Below, piece after piece: positions 12,561 through 17,632 of a stretch of 17,632 nt of DNA; the first letter of the stretch is position 1; every line of letters begins with the position of its first letter. Position numbers and translations under genes: made by a program. The notes under the pieces were generated by a model. The model saw only the letters and a list, made by a program, of their open reading frames with translations, ran no database searches and had not been told where the DNA came from. Source of the stretch: Geodermatophilaceae bacterium (GTDB lineage Bacteria; Actinomycetota; Actinomycetes; Mycobacteriales; Geodermatophilaceae); assembly GCA_013814015.1 (NCBI GenBank), contig JACCQS010000299.1:1-17632 (forward strand), read 5' to 3'.

Positions 12561-13439
12561 ATGCAGAGTGAACCTGCCCACGTCGTCATCGGCATCGCAG
12601 AGGTCGAGCGGATCGCGGCCCTCGGGTGGCGGGGCCTCGAGGAAGCTTTGCTGGGCGATTGGTTGCTGCGTGCAGCCGGCGGATTCACCGGGCGATCGAA
12701 CTCGGCTCTCGTCCTGGGCGGGCCACCGCACACCGACCTCGGCTGGTTGAGTGATCTCGAGCGCTGGTACGCCGACCGTGGCTTGCCGCCAATGGTCCAG
12801 GTACTGCTTCCCGGCGGGGAGGCGATCGACTCCATGCTGGCCGCGGCGGGCTGGCGAACCCACGACATGGTCCGCTTTCTCACCGGCGACATCGCCCAGG
12901 TCCAGAAGTTGGCCGCGATTCCCCCGGCCGTTTCGAGTGAAGGACGCCCTGTATCGAAACTATTGGCTCAAGGCGTCCTTTCCTCGGATGAATTCGGAGT
13001 GGTGGCGCGGATCGACGCCGAACCCGACGAGGCGTGGCTGGCGGCCTACCTCTACCGCGGTGCTCCCTTGCCTGGGCACGCCCGACAGGTGCTCGTACGA
13101 GCTGGGCAGGGCACTGAGCTGTGCTTCGCGTCGCTGCGCACGCCGGCCCAAGACGGCGCGGCCGAAGCGGTGCTCGCCGTGGCCCGCGGGGCGCTGGCGC
13201 AGGGTTGGCTAGGGATCACGGCCGTCACCGTCGCCGACCAGCACCGTCGTCAACGCCACGGCACCCGACTGATGTCGGAGCTGGCTGACTGGGCTGTGCA
13301 GCGGGGCGCGCAGGCGATCTATCTGCAGGTGGCTGCCGACAACGGTCCCGCCTTGGCGCTCTACTCGCGGTTGGGCTTTTCCCACCATCACGACTATCGC
13401 TACCGGGTGGGGCCGGCACCGGAGGACCGTCCCGTCTGA
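12561..13439 (+). CDS. GNAT family N-acetyltransferase carrying an in-frame insertion
   Basis: A 292-residue protein with a degenerate N-terminal half and a C-terminal GNAT domain. The acetyl-CoA-binding motif is VTVADQHRRQRHGTRLM (223-238; RxxGxG/A-like), followed by IYLQVAADNGPALALYSRLGF (253-273), the usual beta4-alpha4 end of the fold. The substrate is unknown; this double-GNAT type often lies beside fdxA in actinomycetes. ATG at 12561 is preferred because GGGGGT lies about 7 bases upstream; TTG at 12522 would add 13 residues. Residues about 124-146 (VSSEGRPVSKLLAQGVLSSD and following) sit between the two halves and are encoded by an inverted-repeat structure at 12930-12985, so they look like an inserted linker. 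The 3' end overlaps the convergent padR gene by 40 bp. Confidence 0.85.
   Translation: MQSEPAHVVIGIAEVERIAALGWRGLEEALLGDWLLRAAGGFTGRSNSALVLGGPPHTDLGWLSDLERWYADRGLPPMVQVLLPGGEAIDSMLAAAGWRTHDMVRFLTGDIAQVQKLAAIPPAVSSEGRPVSKLLAQGVLSSDEFGVVARIDAEPDEAWLAAYLYRGAPLPGHARQVLVRAGQGTELCFASLRTPAQDGAAEAVLAVARGALAQGWLGITAVTVADQHRRQRHGTRLMSELADWAVQRGAQAIYLQVAADNGPALALYSRLGFSHHHDYRYRVGPAPEDRPV
12930..12985. repeat. inverted repeats inside the GNAT gene, diverged double-palindrome candidate
   Basis: Two interlocking inverted repeats: GTTTCGA (12930-12936) with TCGAAAC (12954-12960), and AAGGACGCC (12940-12948) with GGCGTCCTT (12972-12980). The stretch 12938-12985 aligns without gaps to the 48-bp element at 6400-6447 with 29 of 48 identities by hand count, and places GxP and QG in the same codon register. 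Relationship to the other two copies is probable, not proven. Confidence 0.5.
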
Positions 13440-14023
13440 CCCGTGCCCTGAGCCGCCCTGCTCTGAGCCGCGCTGCCCTCCGGGAGTGCGTTCAGGACCT
13501 GGCGGAGCGCGGCCTCCTCGCTGTCGTAGTAGGACAGCCCCCAGCGCGCCACGTGGGCGGGGAACTCGAAGGCCGGATCGTTGTCGATCCCGTCGAGTAC
13601 CGCCCGAAGATCGCGACGCTGCGCGGCCAGCGCCTGGTCGTAGGCCTCGAGCATGGCCCGTACCTGACCGGGATCGAGGAGATGGCCCAGCAGCAGGCGC
13701 AGCGCGACCGGGTGCTTGAGCAACGGAAACCCGGGGTCGGAATCGGCCAGCCAGCGGCGAAGTTCGCGGGCACCCTTCGCGCTGACCCGGTACCGCGTGG
13801 TGGTCCGGCCCGGGCCGCCGCCTACTTCCCGGGACAGCACCAGACCCCGCTGGGCCAGGCGCTTGAGTTCGGTGTAGATCTGGCTCATCGCGGGCGCGGT
13901 CCAATAGAAGCGCAGCGTCGAGTCCGCCCATTGCTTCAGCTCGTACCCGGACAGTTCCTGGCCGAAGGTGAGCAACCCCAGGACTGCGTACGACGTCGTT
14001 GGCAGGTCTCGCTCTTGACGCAC
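13400..14023 (-). CDS. PadR family transcriptional regulator (Rv1176c-like)
   Basis: A 207-residue DNA-binding protein. The N-terminal winged helix covers about residues 8-85: TSYAVLGLLTFGQELSGYEL, then MSQIYTELKRLAQRGLV (recognition helix) and the wing RTTTRYRVSAKGARELRRWL. A helical PadR C-terminal dimerisation domain follows (GHLLDPGQVRAMLEAYDQAL). The last 25 residues are a Gly/Ala/Ser/Thr-rich tail that is encoded over the end of the convergent GNAT gene (40-bp overlap). The GTG start at 14023 has no Shine-Dalgarno sequence, but TAGAGT (14036-14031, minus strand) ends 7 bases upstream. PadR proteins usually repress a neighbour and themselves; the divergent BNR/MoaD pair is the likely target, by position only. 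The effector is unknown. Confidence 0.9.
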   Translation of the reverse strand: MRQERDLPTTSYAVLGLLTFGQELSGYELKQWADSTLRFYWTAPAMSQIYTELKRLAQRGLVLSREVGGGPGRTTTRYRVSAKGARELRRWLADSDPGFPLLKHPVALRLLLGHLLDPGQVRAMLEAYDQALAAQRRDLRAVLDGIDNDPAFEFPAHVARWGLSYYDSEEAALRQVLNALPEGSAAQSRAAQGTGQTGRSSGAGPTR

Positions 14024-14087
14024 GAGCCGGACTCTACTATTCCTAACCGGAAGACTTCTTCAACGACAAACCCGGAGGTGGTCAGCG
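14024..14087. promoter_or_regulatory. padR/BNR divergent promoter region
   Basis: A 64-bp gap. TAGAGT (14036-14031) on the minus strand, 7 bases before the padR GTG, overlaps by two bases the plus-strand TACTAT (14035-14040), a good -10 box for the BNR gene. GGAGG (14074-14078) is the BNR ribosome binding site. The padR transcript would be leaderless and the BNR transcript would have a leader of about 40 bases. The two polymerases would exclude one another. Confidence 0.45.
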
Positions 14088-15182
14088 ATGACCAAGACCA
14101 TGGTGCTGATCGGTACCCGCAAAGGGTTGTGGACGGCGACCGCCGAGGACGACCGGCAGAGCTGGACGGTCCGCGGACCAGATCTCGGGTTGAACGAGGT
14201 CGCCGCCTGTGCGATCGACGCTCGCGGCGCGAAGCCCAGGTTGTTCGCCGGCGCGAGCAGCTCGCACTGGGGACCGGCGATGTCCTACTCCGACGACCTC
14301 GGCGCGACCTGGATCGAGCCCGACCCTGCGCCGATCAGCTTCCCGGAACAGACCGACACCGCCCTGGCTCGGGTCTGGCAGATCATGCCCGGGCCCGCCG
14401 ATCAGCCGGACCTGGTCTGGGCAGGCACAGAGCCCTCGGCGTTGTGGCGAAGCGAGGATCGAGGGGTGTCGTTCACCCTGAACCAGGGACTGTGGGATCA
14501 CCCGCATCGCAAGGAATGGCAGCCAGGGGGTGGCGGGCAGGCGCTGCACACGATCCTGCCGCACCCGCAGGACAGCACGCAGATGCATGTCGCGATGTCG
14601 ACCGGAGGCGTTTACCGCACAACCGATGACGGAGCGAGTTGGAATCCGGCCAACAAGGGCATCCAGGGCTCGTTCCTGCCGGCCGACGAGTTCCCGGAGT
14701 ACGGGCAGTGCGTACACAAGGTCGCCCGGCACCCCGAGCGCCCGGATCAGCTCTTCGCCCAGAATCACGGTGGCGTCTACCGCTCCGACGACGAGGGGAC
14801 GTCCTGGGCGTCGATCGCCGAAGGGCTGCCTGCCGATTTCGGCTTCAACATGGTGGTCCATCCGCACGCTCCGGGCACCGTGTACGTGATTCCGCTGGTC
14901 GCCGACATGGAGCGTTTCCCGCCGCAGGCCCGGCTACGGGTCTATCGCAGTCGCGATGCGGGCCAGAGCTGGGAGGAATTGTCCAAGGGGCTGCCGCAAG
15001 ATCGGTTCTACGCAACAGTCATGCGCGACGCGATGTGCGTCGACGACCTGCCCAGCACAGGCATCTACTTCGGCACCCGCAGCGGCTCGGTCTTCGCCAG
15101 TGCCGACGAAGGCGAGAGCTGGTCGGAGATCGCGGCACATCTGCCCGACGTCTTGTGCGTACGAGCCGGAAGGGTCGGCTGA
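14088..15182 (+). CDS. BNR/Asp-box repeat beta-propeller protein
   Basis: A 364-residue propeller protein of the sialidase/BNR-repeat superfamily. Six Asp-box-like turns (consensus SxDxGxSW) are visible in order: YSDDLGATW, RSEDRGVSF, RTTDDGASW, RSDDEGTSW, RSRDAGQSW and ASADEGESW, which fits a six- or seven-bladed propeller. It lacks a signal peptide, and I see no arrangement of the sialidase arginine triad, so the common label exo-alpha-sialidase is probably wrong; a binding or scaffold role is more likely. The N-terminus MTKTMVLIGTRKGLWTATAE is typical of the actinobacterial group. The ATG has GGAGG 9 bases upstream. The stop is 3 bases before the MoaD-like gene, so the two are surely co-translated; their pairing is the best functional clue. 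Confidence 0.85.
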   Translation: MTKTMVLIGTRKGLWTATAEDDRQSWTVRGPDLGLNEVAACAIDARGAKPRLFAGASSSHWGPAMSYSDDLGATWIEPDPAPISFPEQTDTALARVWQIMPGPADQPDLVWAGTEPSALWRSEDRGVSFTLNQGLWDHPHRKEWQPGGGGQALHTILPHPQDSTQMHVAMSTGGVYRTTDDGASWNPANKGIQGSFLPADEFPEYGQCVHKVARHPERPDQLFAQNHGGVYRSDDEGTSWASIAEGLPADFGFNMVVHPHAPGTVYVIPLVADMERFPPQARLRVYRSRDAGQSWEELSKGLPQDRFYATVMRDAMCVDDLPSTGIYFGTRSGSVFASADEGESWSEIAAHLPDVLCVRAGRVG

Positions 15183-15185
15183 GCC

Positions 15186-15470
15186 GTGGCTGTGCTCGTC
15201 CGCATCCCCGGGGCCCTGCGTCAGTTCACCGACAACGCCCGCACGCTGGAGGTCGATCTGCCCGAAGGCAGCGACGTCGCCGCGCTGCTGGCCACCTTGG
15301 GTTGCGACAATCCCTCGCTCGTACGGCGGATCTGCGATGAACGCGGCAATCTGCGCCAGCACGTCAACGTGTTCGTCGGGACGGTGAATGTGCGCGACGG
15401 CAACGGACTGTCGACCACCGTGCCCGACGGCGCGGAGGTCTACGTAATTCCGGCCGTCTCAGGCGGCTGA
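15186..15470 (+). CDS. MoaD/ThiS-like beta-grasp (ubiquitin-like) protein
   Basis: A 94-residue protein with the MoaD/ThiS ubiquitin-like fold: AVLVRIPGALRQFTDNARTL, LPEGSDVAALLATLG, HVNVFVGTVNVRD and GAEVYVIPAVSGG. It ends in the diglycine that in MoaD, ThiS and CysO is adenylated and then thiocarboxylated or conjugated. No MoeB-type activating enzyme, MoaE or JAMM protease is in the window. The GTG at 15186 follows the BNR stop by 3 bases. A role in molybdopterin synthesis is not supported by context; sulphur transfer or protein modification linked to the BNR protein is equally possible. The 3' end overlaps the convergent membrane-protein gene by 31 bp. Confidence 0.87.
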   Translation: MAVLVRIPGALRQFTDNARTLEVDLPEGSDVAALLATLGCDNPSLVRRICDERGNLRQHVNVFVGTVNVRDGNGLSTTVPDGAEVYVIPAVSGG

Positions 15471-15856
15471 CCAACCGCTCGAGTCCGTTGCGGGCGACGG
15501 AGAGTACCGACGGTGAAGGCAAGCGCCAGGGAACCCAGGAGCAGAAACGCCAGGTTGACCACAGCCGTGGCGGTGGAGGATCCGCCGTCGCTGATCAGCA
15601 GATCACCCTCAGGTCGGGCGATCGCCGAACGGCCGATCACCCCCAGCCAGACCGCGCCTGGCAGCAAGGCCAGCCAGACCGAGCCGGCAATCTCATACAT
15701 CGCGCGGGTGAAGGCCACGTTTCCCGCGACCGCGGCCGCTACCGACAGGGGCAGCAGAACCGGACCCGCTCGCAACGGCAGGTAGAACACTTCCAGGACC
15801 GCGCACACCGCCGCCAGCACGAGCACCAGAACTACCCCGAGCAGTCGCCGGATCAT
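15440..15856 (-). CDS. small integral membrane protein downstream of mshB (Rv1171-like)
   Basis: A 138-residue protein with four predicted membrane helices: LLGVVLVLVLAAVCAVLEVF, VLLPLSVAAAVAGNVAF, VWLALLPGAVWLGVIG and AVVNLAFLLLGSLALAFTVG, plus a short Arg/Pro-rich C-terminal tail. Function is unknown. The ATG overlaps the mshB stop as ATGA, so it is translationally coupled to mshB; M. tuberculosis has the same order (Rv1170-Rv1171). No domain of known activity is recognised. The tail-to-tail overlap with the MoaD-like gene means that no terminator fits between them. Confidence 0.85.
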   Translation of the reverse strand: MIRRLLGVVLVLVLAAVCAVLEVFYLPLRAGPVLLPLSVAAAVAGNVAFTRAMYEIAGSVWLALLPGAVWLGVIGRSAIARPEGDLLISDGGSSTATAVVNLAFLLLGSLALAFTVGTLRRPQRTRAVGQPPETAGIT

Positions 15857-16770
15857 GCGGAGGCGGTCTCCGCCCCCACATCGAGGCCGCCGAACAGGTC
15901 GCCCTCACGACCCTTCTCACCCTCTGCCGGACCACGCTTTCCGCGCACGAGCTGGTAGTGCTCGACAGCGAATGCCCGATTGGCGATGTTGTTGGACAAC
16001 GCGAAGAACGGGCCGTCCACCAGGATCTGAGTGGCATGCGCGCGCATCGCAGCCATCTTCTCCGAGAGGTGGTGGCGCGCGTCGACCGCCGTGGTGACCA
16101 GCTCGTCAGGGGTGCCCATGGGCAGCTCGTCCGGGTCGGTCACATCGAAGAACGTGTCCCCTGCGGCGCGCATCGCCTCGACGGCCGCCCGCAATTCAGA
16201 GATCGGCAGCGCGTTCCAATAGACCTTGGCAATCGCCCAGGCGGCACCGAGATCCGGGCGGTAGCCGGGCTCGGCTGCCGCATCGAGGGCCGCCATCGCG
16301 ACCCGATGCGCCTGGATGTGATCGGGGTGGCCGTACCCACCGTTCTCGTCGTAGGTCACCAGGACCTGCGGTCGTACGTCGCGGATGACCGCGACTGCCG
16401 CGGCGCAGGTCTCGTCCGGGTCGGCCCGCCAGAAGGCGCGCGGATGATCGTTGGCCGGCGTCCCCATCATCCCGCTGTCCCGCCAGCGGCCCGCGCCACC
16501 CAGGAAGTGCGATTCGGCAACGCCCAGTTCCTGCATGGCACAAGCGAGTTCGGAGATCCGATATCCGCCGAGCTGATCGGCCTGCTCGACAGCGAGACCC
16601 GCCAACTCCGGGACCAGCACTTCGCCTTCCTCTCCCAGAGTGCAGGTGAGGAGCACGACCCGGGCGCCCGCTGCGGCGTACCGCGCCATGGTGGCCCCGT
16701 TGTTGATCGTCTCGTCGTCGGGATGGGCGTGCACGAACAGCACTCGACGAGATGTCCGGACCTCGGTCAC
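15853..16770 (-). CDS. mshB: GlcNAc-Ins deacetylase of mycothiol synthesis
   Basis: A 305-residue zinc deacetylase of the PIG-L/LmbE family that removes the acetyl group from 1D-myo-inositol 2-acetamido-2-deoxy-alpha-D-glucopyranoside, the second-stage step of mycothiol synthesis. The metal site is VHAHPDDE (13-20: H16, D19 as ligands, D18 as likely base) together with GGYGHPDHIQAHR (144-156: H148, H151). Length (305 against about 303) and the central YRISELACAMQELGV segment favour MshB rather than the related conjugate amidase Mca. GTG at 16770 is the start; the preceding ribosome binding site is weak, and the ABC ATPase stop lies 31 bases upstream. The last 25 residues are charged and Gly-rich and probably disordered. 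Confidence 0.93.
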   Translation of the reverse strand: MTEVRTSRRVLFVHAHPDDETINNGATMARYAAAGARVVLLTCTLGEEGEVLVPELAGLAVEQADQLGGYRISELACAMQELGVAESHFLGGAGRWRDSGMMGTPANDHPRAFWRADPDETCAAAVAVIRDVRPQVLVTYDENGGYGHPDHIQAHRVAMAALDAAAEPGYRPDLGAAWAIAKVYWNALPISELRAAVEAMRAAGDTFFDVTDPDELPMGTPDELVTTAVDARHHLSEKMAAMRAHATQILVDGPFFALSNNIANRAFAVEHYQLVRGKRGPAEGEKGREGDLFGGLDVGAETASA

Positions 16771-16801
16771 CTACGCCTGCCAGGTCTCGGCGGTCGCGGA
16801 C

Positions 16802-17632
16802 TCAGAGGACGGTACGGACCGCCGAGTAGTGGCAGGCAGACACGTGATCCGGCTCCTGCTCGGCAAGTGGGGGTTCCACCGTCACGCACTTTTCCCTCTG
16901 GTCGTCGGTGAGTTCCTTCGCGAACTTGAAGCAGCGGGTACGGAACCGGCAACCCGAAGGTGGGTTCGCCGGGCTGGGAATGTCGCCGGTGAGAATGATT
17001 CGCTCGCGGCGGCGCTCCCGCTCGGGATCCGGGATCGGGATCGCCGACAGCAGGGCCTGGGTGTAGGGGTGCATGGGCCTGGCGAACAAGGTATCCCGGT
17101 CGGCGAGTTCGATGATCTTGCCGAGGTACATCACCGCGATCCGGTCGGAGATGTGCCGCACCACGGACAGGTCATGGGCGATGAACAGGTAGGACAGACC
17201 CAGCTGGTCCTGCAGGTCCTCGAGAAGATTGATCACACCGGCCTGGATGGACACGTCCAGAGCCGATACCGGCTCGTCGAGGATCAGCATCGCCGGCTCG
17301 AGCGCCAACGCCCTGGCGATGCCGATCCGTTGCCGCTGGCCACCTGAGAAGTCGGCCGGGTAGCGGTTGGTGTACTCGGGGTTGAGCCCGACCATCTGAA
17401 CCAGATCCTTGACGCGGGTACGCAGAGCCGCATCGCCCTTGACCAGATTGTGGATGATCAGCGCCTCGGCGACGATGTCGAAGACCGGCAGCCGAGGATT
17501 CAACGACGCGTACGGATCTTGGAAGACGATCTGGATGTCGCGGCGCAGCGGACGCATGTCAGATCGGGACAGCCCGACGATCTCTCGGCCACGGAAGAGA
17601 ACCGAACCCGCTGTCGCCGGCTGGAGGTTGAG
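16802..17632 (-). CDS. oligopeptide-type ABC transporter ATP-binding protein, N-terminus beyond window
   Basis: The frame is open to the window end and gives the C-terminal 276 residues of an OppF/DppF-like ATPase; the Walker A motif lies beyond the edge. Visible motifs are the Q-loop in IQIVFQDPYASLNPR, the signature SGGQRQRIGIARAL, Walker B with the D-loop in LILDEPVSALD, and the switch histidine in FIAHDLSVVR. The oligopeptide C-terminal extension follows (MHPYTQALLSAIPIPDP and GCRFRTRCFKF, with further cysteines in REKCVTV and SACHYS); recent work on related transporters ties such cysteines to an iron-sulphur cluster. It energises import of peptides or similar solutes; permease and binding-protein genes should lie beyond the right edge. 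Only 31 bases separate it from mshB, so read-through into mshB is likely. Confidence 0.93.
   Translation of the reverse strand, partial: LNLQPATAGSVLFRGREIVGLSRSDMRPLRRDIQIVFQDPYASLNPRLPVFDIVAEALIIHNLVKGDAALRTRVKDLVQMVGLNPEYTNRYPADFSGGQRQRIGIARALALEPAMLILDEPVSALDVSIQAGVINLLEDLQDQLGLSYLFIAHDLSVVRHISDRIAVMYLGKIIELADRDTLFARPMHPYTQALLSAIPIPDPERERRRERIILTGDIPSPANPPSGCRFRTRCFKFAKELTDDQREKCVTVEPPLAEQEPDHVSACHYSAVRTVL

Noticed and set aside
13553..14629. A plus-strand open frame of 358 codons across padR and the BNR gene
   Set aside because: It crosses the divergent promoter region and its translation has no motifs, while both overlapped genes are convincing.
15186..15470. MoaD subunit of molybdopterin synthase
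   Set aside because: No moaE or other molybdenum cofactor gene is present; only the fold and terminal GG support MoaD-like, so no gene symbol was given.
1..17632. CRISPR array, tRNA, rRNA, insertion sequence, prophage or replication origin
   Set aside because: Reading both strands I found no regularly spaced repeats, no cloverleaf with the conserved T-loop, no transposase or integrase motifs and no DnaA-box cluster.

Overview
The window is GC-rich (roughly two-thirds G+C by eye), densely packed chromosomal DNA from a mycothiol-producing actinomycete. The evidence is codon use, many GTG starts, and a set of genes that in Mycobacterium tuberculosis (from memory of that genome) lie between about Rv1170 and Rv1213: mshB and its membrane partner (Rv1170-Rv1171), a PadR regulator (Rv1176c), the 7Fe ferredoxin fdxC/fdxA (Rv1177), dapC (Rv1178), dapD and dapE (Rv1201c/Rv1202), a LOG-fold protein, a small DivIVA-type membrane protein (Rv1209), tagA (Rv1210), a DUF3117 protein (Rv1211), and the divergent pair glgM/glgA (Rv1212c) and glgC (Rv1213). 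I cannot name the species. I see no rRNA, tRNA, CRISPR array, insertion sequence or prophage, and no stretch over 300 bases without a gene.

Layout. Bases 1-2143: divergent glgC (minus, cut by the window edge) and glgM/glgA (plus), the entry steps to alpha-glucan synthesis. 2202-2735: a small Rv0909-type putative antitoxin facing a DUF3117 protein across a strong terminator. 2934-3728: a PaaG-like crotonase. 3819-8678: a tightly coupled minus-strand cluster read as dapE, LOG-like protein, DivIVA-type membrane protein, SRPBCC protein, DNA-3-methyladenine glycosylase I, gamma-glutamyltransferase. Gene joints are 4-8 bp overlaps or short gaps, which suggests one operon. 8715-9734: dapD, divergent from dapE. 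9846-10984: a SatD-like protein coupled to a small membrane protein. 10995-12483: fdxA-dapC (minus). 12561-13439: GNAT acetyltransferase. 13400-14023: PadR regulator (minus). 14088-15470: BNR propeller protein plus MoaD/ThiS-like beta-grasp protein. 15440-17632: an oligopeptide-type ABC ATPase (cut by the window edge), mshB, and a small membrane protein (minus).

Functional links. Three of the four genes of the succinylase branch of the diaminopimelate/lysine pathway (dapC, dapD, dapE) lie within about 4.5 kb. MshB supplies mycothiol. GlgC and GlgM/GlgA supply ADP-glucose and use it.

The most unusual feature is a dispersed double-palindrome element of 48 bp. One copy (3745-3792) fills the gap between two convergent genes. 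A second copy (6400-6447; 42 of 48 bases identical, with a compensatory base-pair change) lies inside the 3' end of the DivIVA-type gene and encodes part of its tail. A third, much diverged, equally spaced candidate (12938-12985) lies in frame inside the GNAT gene. This resembles the protein-invading palindromic elements known in Rickettsia. A second recurring theme is apparently leaderless promoters: a TANNNT -10 box 7-8 bases before the start codon at glgC, glgM, dapE, dapD and padR.
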